A stretch of DNA of 64,000 bases from JANMAT01 sp031359995 (GTDB taxonomy: Bacteria; Actinomycetota; Acidimicrobiia; Acidimicrobiales; Ilumatobacteraceae). The stretch spans positions 1-64,000 of the forward strand of contig JANMAT010000094.1 of assembly GCA_031359995.1 (NCBI GenBank). Direction: 5' to 3'. Every line of letters starts with the position of its first letter. Position 1 is the stretch's first letter. This document shows positions 15,181 to 23,584 of this stretch, piece after piece. The notes under the pieces were generated by a model, which saw only the letters and a list, made by a program, of their open reading frames with translations, did not search any database and was not told the DNA's origin. Position numbers and translations under genes: made by a program.

Positions 15181-16791
15181 ATGACGAACACCACCGATTC
15201 CGACGACGCCGTCGAGCTGACGCCGCCCCCTCGCCCCGCGGGTCGCCGCGCCGCCGTCATCGGCGCCGGCGCCGGGCTCGCCGCGCTCGCCGCCGGGCTG
15301 GCCGCCGCTTCGTTCGTGGCCGCCGTGGCGGGCGTGGCCGGCCCGGTCGAATCGGTGGGCAACCGGTTCGTGGACGGTGCGCCGCTCTGGCTGAAGGAGT
15401 GGGCCATCGACACCTTCGGCACGAACGACAAGCCCGTGCTGGTGAGCGGCGTGTTCATCGCCCTGGTCGTGCTGGCCATGGCCGCGGGCCGGCTGGCGAT
15501 GCGCCGCTGGCGCATCGCGCTGCTCGGCGTGCTCGCCGTGGGCGCGCTCGGCATCGCCGCGGCGGTGACCCGAACGGGCTCGCGCGGCGCCGACTGGTTG
15601 CCACCGTTGATCGGTGCCCTCGTCGCCTCCGGGGTGCTGTCGATCCTGGTGCGCACGTCACGTCCCCGCCCCGTCGAGCCCGCCGCGGTCACGTCGCCGA
15701 TCGTGACCGAGTACCCGACCACCCACGACCGGCGTCGCTTCCTCGTGCAGGCCGGCATCGCCGGGTTGTCGGCCGCCGGCGTGGCCGGGCTGGCCCGCGC
15801 TGTGCGCGGCCAGCACACCCGCACGGTGCGCACCGCGGCCGCCCAGCGCTCCCTGCCCACACCGAAGTCGGCTGCGGCGCCGGTGGCACCCACCGCCACC
15901 GCGCCGGGCGGCGTCGAGCCGTACCTCACGCCCAACGCCGACTTCTACCGCATCGACACCGGGCTGTCGACGCCCGTCGTGAACCCCGACACCTGGCGTC
16001 TGAAGATCACCGGCATGGTGGGCAACCCGATCGAGCTCAGCTACGACGACCTTCTCGCCCGGCCCATGATCGAACGCGTCGTCACGCTCACGTGCGTGTC
16101 GAACGACATCGGCGGCAACCTGATCGGCACCGCCCGCTTCCTCGGCGTGCCCCTGGCCGACCTGCTCCACGAGGCGAAGGTGCAGACCGGCGCCACCCAG
16201 GTGGCGAGCGAGTCGGTCGACGGGTGGACGTGCGGCTTCCCCACGGCCATCGCCCTCGACGGGCGCGATGCGCTGGTGGCCGTGGGCATGAACGGTGAGC
16301 CGCTCCCGCCCGACCACGGGTATCCGGCCCGGCTGGTGGTGCCCGGCCTCTACGGCTACGTGTCGGCCACGAAGTGGCTGAAGGAGATCCGCCTCACCAC
16401 GTGGGAGGACTTCGACGGCTACTGGGTGCCTCGCGGTTGGTCGAAGGAAGGGCCGATCAAGACCCAGAGCCGCATCGACGTGCCGCGGCGGGGCGCCAAG
16501 CTCGTCGCCGGCCGCAACGCGGTGGCGGGCGTGGCGTGGGCCCAGCACCGCGGCGTGACGAAGGTCGAGGTGCGGGTGGACGACGGCGCCTGGCAGCAGA
16601 CGACGCTGGCCGACCAGCCCACGGTCGACGGCTGGCGCCAGTGGTCGTTCGCGTGGGACGCCACCGCGGGCGGCCACACGCTGTGGGTCCGGGCCACCGA
16701 CGCCACCGGCGCCACCCAGATCGAGCAGGTGAGCGACGTCGCTCCCAACGGTGCCACCGGCTGGCACTCCGTGCGCGTCAACGTGACCTGA
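15181..16791 (+). CDS. Membrane-anchored YedY/sulfite-oxidase-family molybdoenzyme
   Basis: A 536-residue oxidoreductase. Four hydrophobic segments (about 22-48, 84-103, 110-131, 139-157) precede a Tat-like RRRFLVQAGIAG motif at about 182-193 with its own hydrophobic stretch. From about 240 comes the molybdopterin-binding domain; the Mo-ligating cysteine is Cys305 in TLTCVSNDIGG. A Mo-co dimerisation-like beta domain (about 430-536) closes the protein. Family members reduce protein methionine sulfoxide (MsrP) or oxidise sulfite. The fused membrane region could replace a separate MsrQ-type anchor. It follows the kinase by 4 nt; substrate is inferred only from context. Confidence 0.88.
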   Translation: MTNTTDSDDAVELTPPPRPAGRRAAVIGAGAGLAALAAGLAAASFVAAVAGVAGPVESVGNRFVDGAPLWLKEWAIDTFGTNDKPVLVSGVFIALVVLAMAAGRLAMRRWRIALLGVLAVGALGIAAAVTRTGSRGADWLPPLIGALVASGVLSILVRTSRPRPVEPAAVTSPIVTEYPTTHDRRRFLVQAGIAGLSAAGVAGLARAVRGQHTRTVRTAAAQRSLPTPKSAAAPVAPTATAPGGVEPYLTPNADFYRIDTGLSTPVVNPDTWRLKITGMVGNPIELSYDDLLARPMIERVVTLTCVSNDIGGNLIGTARFLGVPLADLLHEAKVQTGATQVASESVDGWTCGFPTAIALDGRDALVAVGMNGEPLPPDHGYPARLVVPGLYGYVSATKWLKEIRLTTWEDFDGYWVPRGWSKEGPIKTQSRIDVPRRGAKLVAGRNAVAGVAWAQHRGVTKVEVRVDDGAWQQTTLADQPTVDGWRQWSFAWDATAGGHTLWVRATDATGATQIEQVSDVAPNGATGWHSVRVNVT

Positions 16792-16954
16792 GCCCGCCGC
16801 GACGGCCGGCGCAGCCTCCGCTCGCGTCGGGACGGGCCGGGACACCCGGGCGTTCCCGAATGACCCAGCGCCGGTGCACCCTGGAACCGGGCCAGCGGTG
16901 GCGGTGCGGCCCGGCGCACGACCGAGCGCAGACCCGGACACGGCGGCCCCGTCC

Positions 16955-16960
16955 TAGGCT
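16955..16960 (+). promoter_or_regulatory. -10 element of manA
   Basis: TAGGCT, 6 nt before GTG 16967; leaderless spacing. Confidence 0.5.
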
Positions 16961-16966
16961 GGATCG

Positions 16967-18124
16967 GTGCAGCACCTCGACGGCATCGTCCAGCACTACG
17001 CGTGGGGCTCCCCCAGCGCCCTCCCCGACCTGCTCGGTCGGGCCGCCGACGGCGAGCCGTGGGCCGAGCTGTGGCTCGGGGCCCACCCGTCGGCGCCGTC
17101 GCGCCTGGCCGACGGGCGCACGCTCGACGCCGCCATCGCCGCCGACCCCACCGGTTGGCTCGGCGCGGCCACGGTGGCCCGCTTCGGGCCCCGCCTCCCG
17201 TTCCTGCTGAAGGTGCTGGCCGCCGGGCAGCCGCTGTCGCTGCAGGCCCATCCCACCGAGGCACAGGCCATCGCCGGCTTCGCCCGCGAGAACGACCTCG
17301 GGATCCCCCTCGACGCTCCGCAGCGCGTCTACAAGGACCCGCATCACAAGCCCGAGCTCATCTGCGCGCTCACCCCGTTCGACGCACTGTGCGGGTTCCG
17401 ACCGCTCGACGCCACGGTGGAACTTCTGCAGGCGCTCACCGCCCGTGGCGCCCACGGGCTGGCGCCGTTCGCCGCGCTGCTGGCCGACGCCGGCGATGAC
17501 CCCGCCGCCGCCCTGGGCTCCGCGGTCGGCTCGCTGCTCACGATGCCCGCCGGCGACCAGCGGCTGGTCGTCGACACCACGGCGGCGGCGTGCGCGGCGG
17601 CCACCGGGCCCGACCTGTTCGCCACGCGGTGGATGGTGCGCCTTGCCGAGCGCTACCCCGGCGACGTGGGGGCCGTCGTGTCGCTGCTGCTGAACGGCGT
17701 GCGGCTGGCGCCGGGCGAGGCCATCGCCCTGGAAGCCGGCAACCTGCACGCCTACCTCGAGGGCACCGGCATCGAGATCATGGCCAACAGCGACAACGTG
17801 CTGCGTGGCGGGCTGACGCCCAAGCACATCGACGTGCCCGAACTGCTGCGCGTGGTCGACTTCACACCGCTCACCGATCCGGTGGTGCGCCGCTCGGCCG
17901 ACGGCTCGTACCCCACCAGGGCTCCCGAGTTCCGCCTGACCCGCACCGGCGGCGACACCGGACCGCGCCAGCTGCACGGGCCCGAGATCGCCCTGTGCAC
18001 CGCCGGAGCCCGGTGCGGCACCGCGGTGATCACGCCGGCCTCGGCCGGCGCGTGGCAGCCGTTCGCCACCGGTGCCGACGAGGTGTTCATCGCGTCGGTG
18101 GGCGACCTCGCCGGCGGGCACTGA
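16967..18124 (+). CDS. manA: Mannose-6-phosphate isomerase, class I
   Basis: Interconverts mannose-6-phosphate and fructose-6-phosphate, feeding GDP-mannose and glycan synthesis. The 385-residue protein has the type I zinc cupin layout: VQHYAWGSPSAL near 6-17, EPWAELWLGAHPSAPS near 28-43, the zinc-ligand region PLSLQAHPTEAQA near 87-99 with DPHHKPELICAL near 124-135, and the catalytic-loop region NLHAYLEGTGIEIMANSDNVLRGGLTPKH near 260-288. GTG 16967 is fixed by the -10 six bases upstream. The cNMP-domain gene follows after 49 nt with its own promoter. Confidence 0.94.
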   Translation: MQHLDGIVQHYAWGSPSALPDLLGRAADGEPWAELWLGAHPSAPSRLADGRTLDAAIAADPTGWLGAATVARFGPRLPFLLKVLAAGQPLSLQAHPTEAQAIAGFARENDLGIPLDAPQRVYKDPHHKPELICALTPFDALCGFRPLDATVELLQALTARGAHGLAPFAALLADAGDDPAAALGSAVGSLLTMPAGDQRLVVDTTAAACAAATGPDLFATRWMVRLAERYPGDVGAVVSLLLNGVRLAPGEAIALEAGNLHAYLEGTGIEIMANSDNVLRGGLTPKHIDVPELLRVVDFTPLTDPVVRRSADGSYPTRAPEFRLTRTGGDTGPRQLHGPEIALCTAGARCGTAVITPASAGAWQPFATGADEVFIASVGDLAGGH

Positions 18125-18161
18125 CCCCGCCGTTTGCCCGGCACCGCGGGGTCGGCGCCAC

Positions 18162-18167
18162 TACCAT
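18162..18167 (+). promoter_or_regulatory. -10 element of the cNMP-domain gene
   Basis: TACCAT, 6 nt before GTG 18174; decides the start over longer in-frame candidates. Confidence 0.5.
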
Positions 18168-18173
18168 CACCGT

Positions 18174-18656
18174 GTGGCCGACATCGCCGAGCAGATCGCA
18201 GCCCTGCCCGAAGTCGAGCTGGCCGCGGGCGACACGCTGTGCGCCGAAGGCGATGCCGGTGGCGCCATGTGGTTCCTCCTGTCGGGCTCGCTGCGCGTGG
18301 TCAAGGCCGGCGTGCAGGTGAACACCATCACCACGCCCGGCGCCGTCGTGGGCGAGATGGCCGTGCTGCTCGGCGTGTCGAGCAGCGCCACCATGGTCGC
18401 CGACGAGACGACTCGCCTCCGAGTGGCCGCCGACGGTGCCGCCCTGCTGCGCCAGGAACCGGCCATCACCGCCCACGTGGCCACGGTGCTGGCCGAGCGG
18501 CTCAGCTTCGTCACCACCTACCTGGCCGACCTCAAGCACCAGTACGGCGACGCACCCGGCCTGGCCATGGTGAGCGACGTGCTCAAGGAGCTGGCGGCGC
18601 ATCAGGGGCCGGCGGCCCGGCCGGGTTCGGCCCGCGACCCCGACCCCGAGTACTGA
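18174..18656 (+). CDS. Stand-alone cyclic-nucleotide-binding domain protein
   Basis: A 160-residue protein with a Crp-type beta-roll: ELAAGDTLCAEGDAGGAMWFLLSGSLRVVKAG near 13-44, TPGAVVGEMAVLLGVSSSATMVADETTRLRV near 54-84. A helical region follows, but no helix-turn-helix, so it is not a complete Crp/Fnr transcription factor. The phosphate-binding cassette GEMAVLLGVSSSATMVA lacks the usual Arg-Ala pair, so nucleotide binding is uncertain. It probably senses or docks a ligand or partner. The stop is embedded in a short hairpin shared with the convergent metallophosphoesterase gene. Confidence 0.8.
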   Translation: MADIAEQIAALPEVELAAGDTLCAEGDAGGAMWFLLSGSLRVVKAGVQVNTITTPGAVVGEMAVLLGVSSSATMVADETTRLRVAADGAALLRQEPAITAHVATVLAERLSFVTTYLADLKHQYGDAPGLAMVSDVLKELAAHQGPAARPGSARDPDPEY

Positions 18657-18668
18657 GCTCGGGCTCAG
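18653..18668. terminator. Hairpin between convergent genes
   Basis: CTGAGC-TCGG-GCTCAG, a 6-bp stem with a 4-nt loop, overlaps the stop of the cNMP-domain gene and precedes the stop of the metallophosphoesterase. There is no T-run; it could act in both directions. Confidence 0.35.
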
Positions 18669-18670
18669 GC

Positions 18671-19420
18671 TCAGACGACACGGCGGGGCGCGGGCGAGGG
18701 GTCGGCCAGCGACTGCGATTCCACGCCGAGCATCGAGACCCAGTCGGCCGTGCCGGCGGTGAGATCGAGCTCGACACGCGCGGGCACCGGACCGATCTGG
18801 CGGCCGGCGTTGAAGACCCACGTGTCGCCGATGCGGTCGGCCCACCCGCCCTCGGTCTGGAACGGTGACTGGTGCACGTGGCCGGTGAGCACGACCTCGG
18901 GTCCGTGCTCGGCCACCCACGCCGCCAGATCGCCGTCGCCGTAGTGTCGCTTGCCCGTCCACGACGTGGGCGAGTCGGTCGGCGGCCAGTGGTACACCCA
19001 CACCCACGTGGCCGGCCGCCGGGCACCGTCGCGTCGGAGCTGGTCGCCGACGGCCGCCTTGCCCAGGTCGCCGTCCCACCACGGGCACACGGTGATCAAC
19101 GTGTCGCCGATCTGCAGCGCACCGCCATCGATGATGACGCCGTCACCGCCGAGGGCGGCGATCCACGGTGCGCTCTGCTCACCGTTGGCGTCGGGCGCCG
19201 TCAGGTCGTGGTTGCCCGAGCTCACCACCACCGGCGCGCCGGCCCGCACGAGCTCCACGTAGCGGGCGATCACGATGCACTGCGCGTCGAGCGGCACTGT
19301 CGACGAGATGTCGAGGTGGTCGCCCGCCATCACCACGAGGTCGAACTCGTGGGCGTGAGCCACGATCCAGTCGAGCTGGGGCAGGTTGTAGTGGAGGTCG
19401 GCGACGAGCAGGAGGCGCAT
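18671..19420 (-). CDS. Calcineurin-like metallophosphoesterase
   Basis: A 249-residue phosphoesterase with all metal-binding blocks in order: DLHYN (Asp8-His10), GDHLD near 33-37, SGNHDLT near 67-73, and GHVHQS near 175-180 preceded by a conserved VCPWWDG-type mid region. No signal peptide, so it acts in the cytoplasm. The substrate (nucleotide, phosphoprotein or other) cannot be told. GGGGAG lies before ATG 19420, and TACGGT about 20 nt upstream may be its -10, giving a short leadered mRNA. Confidence 0.88.
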   Translation of the reverse strand: MRLLLVADLHYNLPQLDWIVAHAHEFDLVVMAGDHLDISSTVPLDAQCIVIARYVELVRAGAPVVVSSGNHDLTAPDANGEQSAPWIAALGGDGVIIDGGALQIGDTLITVCPWWDGDLGKAAVGDQLRRDGARRPATWVWVYHWPPTDSPTSWTGKRHYGDGDLAAWVAEHGPEVVLTGHVHQSPFQTEGGWADRIGDTWVFNAGRQIGPVPARVELDLTAGTADWVSMLGVESQSLADPSPAPRRVV

Positions 19421-19486
19421 GGAGGTGCTCCCCGCACCGTATCCACCCCTGTTGTCAGGCGCGCTGCCCGAGCGCGATCGGCGCGA

Positions 19487-19846
19487 TCACCGACGCAGCG
19501 CGGCGCCGCACGCGAGCTCGAGCAGCCGCTCGCGCACCGACGTGTGGCGGTCCCAGCCGCGGTGGTCCCACTCCTCGGCCGACAGGTCGTCGCCGGCGTA
19601 GAGCATCTGGGCGCAGGTCGCGCCCCGGAAGGCGGCGACGGCGAACAGCGCGGCCGCCTCCATCTCGACGGTCAGGCATCCCTGGTCGCGCCGCCGGGCC
19701 ACCTTGGCCCTCGTCTCGCGGTACAGGCCATCGGTGTCCACGTGAGGCCGCACGACATCACCAAACCAGCACGCCACCCCACGCTCGGGCAGGGCGACGG
19801 GGTCGGGGTCGGGGTCGGGGTCGAACTCGTGCAACGGCAGGTGCAT
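19487..19846 (-). pseudogene. Truncated nucleoside phosphorylase (C-terminal half only)
   Basis: A 119-residue frame whose residues 50 onward match the C-terminal half of the PNP/UDP-phosphorylase family: GLYRETRAKVARRRDQGCLTVEMEAAALFAVAAFRG, including the conserved VEMEAAAL motif that binds the nucleoside. The family normally runs about 240 residues with a phosphate-binding N-terminal half; that half is absent because ispG ends 12 nt upstream. The first 20 residues include a low-complexity Asp-Pro run encoded by GGGGTC repeats. It is probably a decayed remnant; a functioning short protein is unlikely but not excluded. Confidence 0.65.
19799..19826. repeat. GGGGTC hexanucleotide repeat
   Basis: About four tandem GGGGTC units, encoding the Asp-Pro run at the start of the truncated phosphorylase. 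It lies at the junction where the N-terminal half is missing, so slippage or recombination here may mark the deletion. Confidence 0.6.
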
Positions 19847-19858
19847 GGCCGCGATCGC

Positions 19859-21076
19859 TCAGGCGTCGATGCGCTTGCGGATGAGGTCGATGCGGGTGCC
19901 GGCGTCGTTGGCGTCGGCACCCTTCTCGGCCAGCAGCTCGTCGCGGTCGAGGCGGGCGGCGCGCGCCGCCTTGGCCACGTCGGCGCGGGCGATGGCGGCG
20001 TCGGTGCCGTGCTCCATGATGTACTCGGCCCACTCGACCAGGGCTTCCACCATCTCGCTCTCGGGCACCACCGCCACGTTGGTGCCCTTCACGAACAGGT
20101 GGCCGCGCTTGTTGCCCGCGGCGATGCCCAGGTCGGCCTCGCGCGCTTCACCAGGACCGTTCACCACACAGCCCATGACGGCGATCTGCAGGGGCAGCTG
20201 CTTGTCCTGGAAGGCGGCCTGGGCCCGGTTGGCCACATCGATCACGTCGACCTCGGCCCGCCCACAGCTGGGGCAGGCGATCAGGTCGACGTTCTTGCGC
20301 TCGCGCAGGCCCATGGCCTCGAGCAGCTGGCGGCCGGCCTTGGCCTCTTCCACCGGGTCGGCGGTGAGCGAGTAGCGGATCGTGTCACCGATGCCCTCGG
20401 CCAGCAGGGTGGCGATGCCGGCGGTGGCCTTCAGCAGACCGCCCGGCAGCGGGCCGGCCTCGGTGACGCCGAGGTGCAGCGGGAAGTCGCACACGTCGGC
20501 CAGCTGGCGGTACGCCTCGATCATGAGCATCACGTTCGACGCCTTCACCGAGATCTTCACATCCTCGAAGCCCACCTCGGCGAAGTAGGCCAGCTCCTGC
20601 TGGGCCGACTCGACCATGGCTTCGGCCGTGACCTTGCCGCCGTACTTGGCGTAGAGCGCAGGGTCGAGGCTGCCACCGTTGACCCCGATGCGGATCGGCA
20701 CCCCGCGGTCCTTGCACTCCTGGGCCACGAGCTTGATGTGCTCGGGCTTGCGGATGTTGCCCGGGTTCAGCCGTAGGCATTGGACGCCCGCTTCGAGCGC
20801 GGCCAGGGCCATCTTGTACTGGTGGTGGATGTCGGCCACGATCGGTACGGGTGAGCGGGGCACGATCTGGGCCAGCCCCTCGGCCGCCTCGGGCTCGTTG
20901 CACGTGCAGCGCACGATGTCGCACCCGGCGGCGGCCAGGGCGTAGATCTGCTGGAGCGTGCCCTCCACGTCGGCCGTCTTCGTGGTCGTCATCGACTGCA
21001 CGGTGATGGGAGCCCCGCCGCCCACCGGCACCTTGCCGACCATGATCGGGCGGGTGTTGCGGCGTTCGAAGGCCAT
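19859..21076 (-). CDS. ispG: 4-hydroxy-3-methylbut-2-enyl diphosphate synthase
   Basis: [4Fe-4S] enzyme of the MEP isoprenoid pathway that converts MEcPP to HMBPP. The 405-residue protein has an N-terminal TIM barrel (TRPIMVGKVPVGGGAPITVQSMTTTKT near 8-34) and the C-terminal cluster domain with CPSCGRAEVD near 277-286 and CVVNGPGEAREAD near 313-325, giving three cluster cysteines and the conserved Glu. It lies 6 nt downstream of rseP and shares the run with dxr, so two MEP genes are in one operon. Confidence 0.97.
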   Translation of the reverse strand: MAFERRNTRPIMVGKVPVGGGAPITVQSMTTTKTADVEGTLQQIYALAAAGCDIVRCTCNEPEAAEGLAQIVPRSPVPIVADIHHQYKMALAALEAGVQCLRLNPGNIRKPEHIKLVAQECKDRGVPIRIGVNGGSLDPALYAKYGGKVTAEAMVESAQQELAYFAEVGFEDVKISVKASNVMLMIEAYRQLADVCDFPLHLGVTEAGPLPGGLLKATAGIATLLAEGIGDTIRYSLTADPVEEAKAGRQLLEAMGLRERKNVDLIACPSCGRAEVDVIDVANRAQAAFQDKQLPLQIAVMGCVVNGPGEAREADLGIAAGNKRGHLFVKGTNVAVVPESEMVEALVEWAEYIMEHGTDAAIARADVAKAARAARLDRDELLAEKGADANDAGTRIDLIRKRIDA

Positions 21077-21082
21077 GGGGAA

Positions 21083-22336
21083 TCAGCTCCGGAGATCGAG
21101 GTAGGTGTTGCCGATGAACAGCACCAACATGAGCGCGAACAGCGCGTAGGTGAGGGGCAGCAGCGGCGCGATGTTCGCGTAGTAGCGCTTCCCGCGCCGC
21201 GATCGGACCTTCTCGTAGAGGGCGATCACCATGTGCCCGCCGTCGAAGGGCAGCATCGGGAACCAGTTCACGAGGCCGATGAAGATGTTGACCGCCGCGA
21301 GGAGCAGGATGCAGTCGCCCGCGTCCCGGCAGAAGTCGGCACCGAACTTGGCGGCACCGATGGGCGACACCATGCGCTGATCGGTGTTGCAGCCGGTTTG
21401 GATGGCTTTGCTGTAGGTGCGCAGGCCCGACGGGCTGAAGATCTTGCCGAGACCCTGGATCGACTGCCCGATCGTGGTGCCGAACTCGACGAAGGTCTGC
21501 TGCACCGCCTTGGGGGCGCTGACCGGTGTGATGCGGGTGTCGCCCGCCTGCGACTGGATGCCCAGCAGCCCGCCGGGGCGGCACGGGTTCGTGCTCACGC
21601 CGATGGTGGCGGTCTTGGTGACGAGCTGGTCGCCGCGCTGCACGTCGATGGCGACCGTGGCGTTCGGGTGGCCGACGATGTAGTCGACGACCTTGTCGTA
21701 GCGCTCGTAGGGCACCCCGTCGATGGCGACGATGCGGTCGCCCGACTGGAGCCCGGCGGCGGCGGCGGCGGTGGCGGGCAGCACGTCGGCGATCGACCAG
21801 TCGTACGGTGCCTTGGGCCGTCCGACGAACACCAGGCTGATGAACAGCAGCAGCAGGGCGATGGCGAAGTGCATGCACGAGCCGGCGGCGGCCATGAGGA
21901 AGCGCCCGCGGAACGGTGCCTGGCGGAACGTGCGCGGTTCGTCGGCCGGGTCGACGTCGGCGTCGAGGTTGTGCATGCCCGGCACCTTCACGAAGGCGCC
22001 GGCGGGGATGAGTCGCACCCCGATCTCGGTCTCGCCGCGACGGAAGCTCCACAGCCGCGGCCCGAAGAACAGGAAGAACTGGGTGACCTTCATGCCGGCC
22101 CGCTTGGCCGCCAGGTAGTGGCCGAGCTCGTGGAGGAAGATGCACACGATGAGGGCCATCACGAAGATGAAGGCGCCCCAGCTGTAGAAGATGCCGATCG
22201 ACGCCAGGATGAGCCCGACGGCGACGAGGCCGAGCGGGCTGCCCTTCGGTTCGGGCTCGGCCGGGCGGTCGTCTACGGCGACGCCGAACTGGTTGACCCG
22301 CTCCGGATCAGGGGGCGGCCAGGGGTTCGCCGTCAT
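21083..22336 (-). CDS. rseP: RseP-type site-2 protease (M50)
   Basis: Intramembrane zinc metalloprotease that cleaves anti-sigma factors or signal peptides within the membrane. The 417-residue protein carries HELGH at 69-73 in the first helix, a PDZ domain (about 185-255, with GLQSGDRIVAIDGVP), a second metal ligand region FPMLPFDGGH near 349-358, and four hydrophobic segments. ATG 22336 overlaps the dxr stop as ATGA. No anti-sigma factor gene is adjacent, so its substrate is unknown here. Confidence 0.95.
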   Translation of the reverse strand: MTANPWPPPDPERVNQFGVAVDDRPAEPEPKGSPLGLVAVGLILASIGIFYSWGAFIFVMALIVCIFLHELGHYLAAKRAGMKVTQFFLFFGPRLWSFRRGETEIGVRLIPAGAFVKVPGMHNLDADVDPADEPRTFRQAPFRGRFLMAAAGSCMHFAIALLLLFISLVFVGRPKAPYDWSIADVLPATAAAAAGLQSGDRIVAIDGVPYERYDKVVDYIVGHPNATVAIDVQRGDQLVTKTATIGVSTNPCRPGGLLGIQSQAGDTRITPVSAPKAVQQTFVEFGTTIGQSIQGLGKIFSPSGLRTYSKAIQTGCNTDQRMVSPIGAAKFGADFCRDAGDCILLLAAVNIFIGLVNWFPMLPFDGGHMVIALYEKVRSRRGKRYYANIAPLLPLTYALFALMLVLFIGNTYLDLRS

Positions 22337-23493
22337 CCGGCGTGCCGCTCGCGCAGGACGGCGGTGGCCGCCTCCCGGGCCCGACGGTCCGCATCCATCA
22401 CGGCCTCCACGCTGTCTGCCATCGCTCCATCATGCCGGTCGAGCACCGCTTCCAAAACGTCGGGGATGCTCAGCCACGAGATGCGTCCGGCCAGGAAGGC
22501 CTCCACGGCGACCTCGTTGGCACCCGACAGCCACGCCGGAGCAGTCCCGCCCACCCGCCCGGCGGCGTAGGCCAGCGGCAGGCAGCGGAACAGCCCGGTG
22601 TCGGGCTGCTCGAAGTCGAGCCGGTGCAGGGTGGCCCAATCGATCCGGCCGAACGGGGTGCCGATGCGCTCGGGGTAGGCCAGGGCGTAGCCGATGGGCA
22701 GGCGCATGTCGGGCCGCGACAGCTGGGCGATGGTGGCACCGTCGGTGAAGGTGACCATCGAGTGCACGATGGACTGGGGGTGGACGACGACCTCGATGGC
22801 GTCGTAGGCGACGCCGAACAGCTCGTGGGCCTCGATCACCTCGAGGCCCTTGTTCATCAGCGTGGACGAGTCCACCGTGATCTTCGGCCCCATCTTCCAC
22901 GTCGGGTGGGCCAGGGCCTGCTCGACGGTGATGGCCTCCAGATCGGCCCGGGTGCGGCCGCGGAACGGCCCGCCCGACGCCGTGAGCACCACGCTGGCCA
23001 GCTCGCGTCCGCCGTTGGGATGGATGGCCGAGCGCAGGCACTGGTGCACCGCGCAGTGCTCGGAGTCGACCGGCACCAGCTCGGCGCCCGGCGTGGCCCG
23101 CAGGGGCTGCACCACCGGTCCGGCGGCGATGAGCGACTCCTTGTTGGCCAACGCCAGGCGCTTGCCGGCCCGCAGGGTCTCGAGCGTCACGGGCAGGCCG
23201 GCGAAGCCGACCACCCCGTTCACCACGACGTCGGCGTCGGCGGCCAACGCCGCCAGGTCGGCCACCACTTCGGCGAACGGGAGGGCGGCGGCGACCTCGG
23301 CCCGACGGGTCGGGTCGGCCACGGCCACCACCTTGGGCCGGAACTCGAGCGCCTGGGCGATCAGGACGTCGACCGACGAGCCCACGCCGAGGCCGACGAC
23401 CTCGTAGCGGTCGCGCTCGGCCCGCACGACCTCGAGGGTCTGCACACCGATCGACCCGGACGACCCGGCCACTGCGACCCTCACCGTGCTCAC
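22333..23493 (-). CDS. dxr: 1-deoxy-D-xylulose 5-phosphate reductoisomerase
   Basis: Second enzyme of the MEP pathway, NADPH-dependent. The 386-residue product begins with the NADPH fold (VAVAGSSGSIGVQTLEVV near 6-23), has LANKESLIAAG near 115-125, the metal-binding DSEHCA near 142-147, the substrate loop TASGGPFRG near 175-183, and WKMGPKITVDSSTLMNKGLEVIEAH near 203-227. GTG 23493 is the start that leaves the Rossmann fold intact; AAGACT lies 8 nt upstream. dxr-rseP-ispG is a conserved actinobacterial order. Confidence 0.96.
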   Translation of the reverse strand: MSTVRVAVAGSSGSIGVQTLEVVRAERDRYEVVGLGVGSSVDVLIAQALEFRPKVVAVADPTRRAEVAAALPFAEVVADLAALAADADVVVNGVVGFAGLPVTLETLRAGKRLALANKESLIAAGPVVQPLRATPGAELVPVDSEHCAVHQCLRSAIHPNGGRELASVVLTASGGPFRGRTRADLEAITVEQALAHPTWKMGPKITVDSSTLMNKGLEVIEAHELFGVAYDAIEVVVHPQSIVHSMVTFTDGATIAQLSRPDMRLPIGYALAYPERIGTPFGRIDWATLHRLDFEQPDTGLFRCLPLAYAAGRVGGTAPAWLSGANEVAVEAFLAGRISWLSIPDVLEAVLDRHDGAMADSVEAVMDADRRAREAATAVLRERHAG

Positions 23494-23584
23494 GACATCC
23501 GAGTCTTCCAGGTGGGCGGGGCCGCGCCGGGACCAGGCCGGGGTGACGGATGCCGCCGCAGGCCGCCGCGGGCCGAGGACGGCG

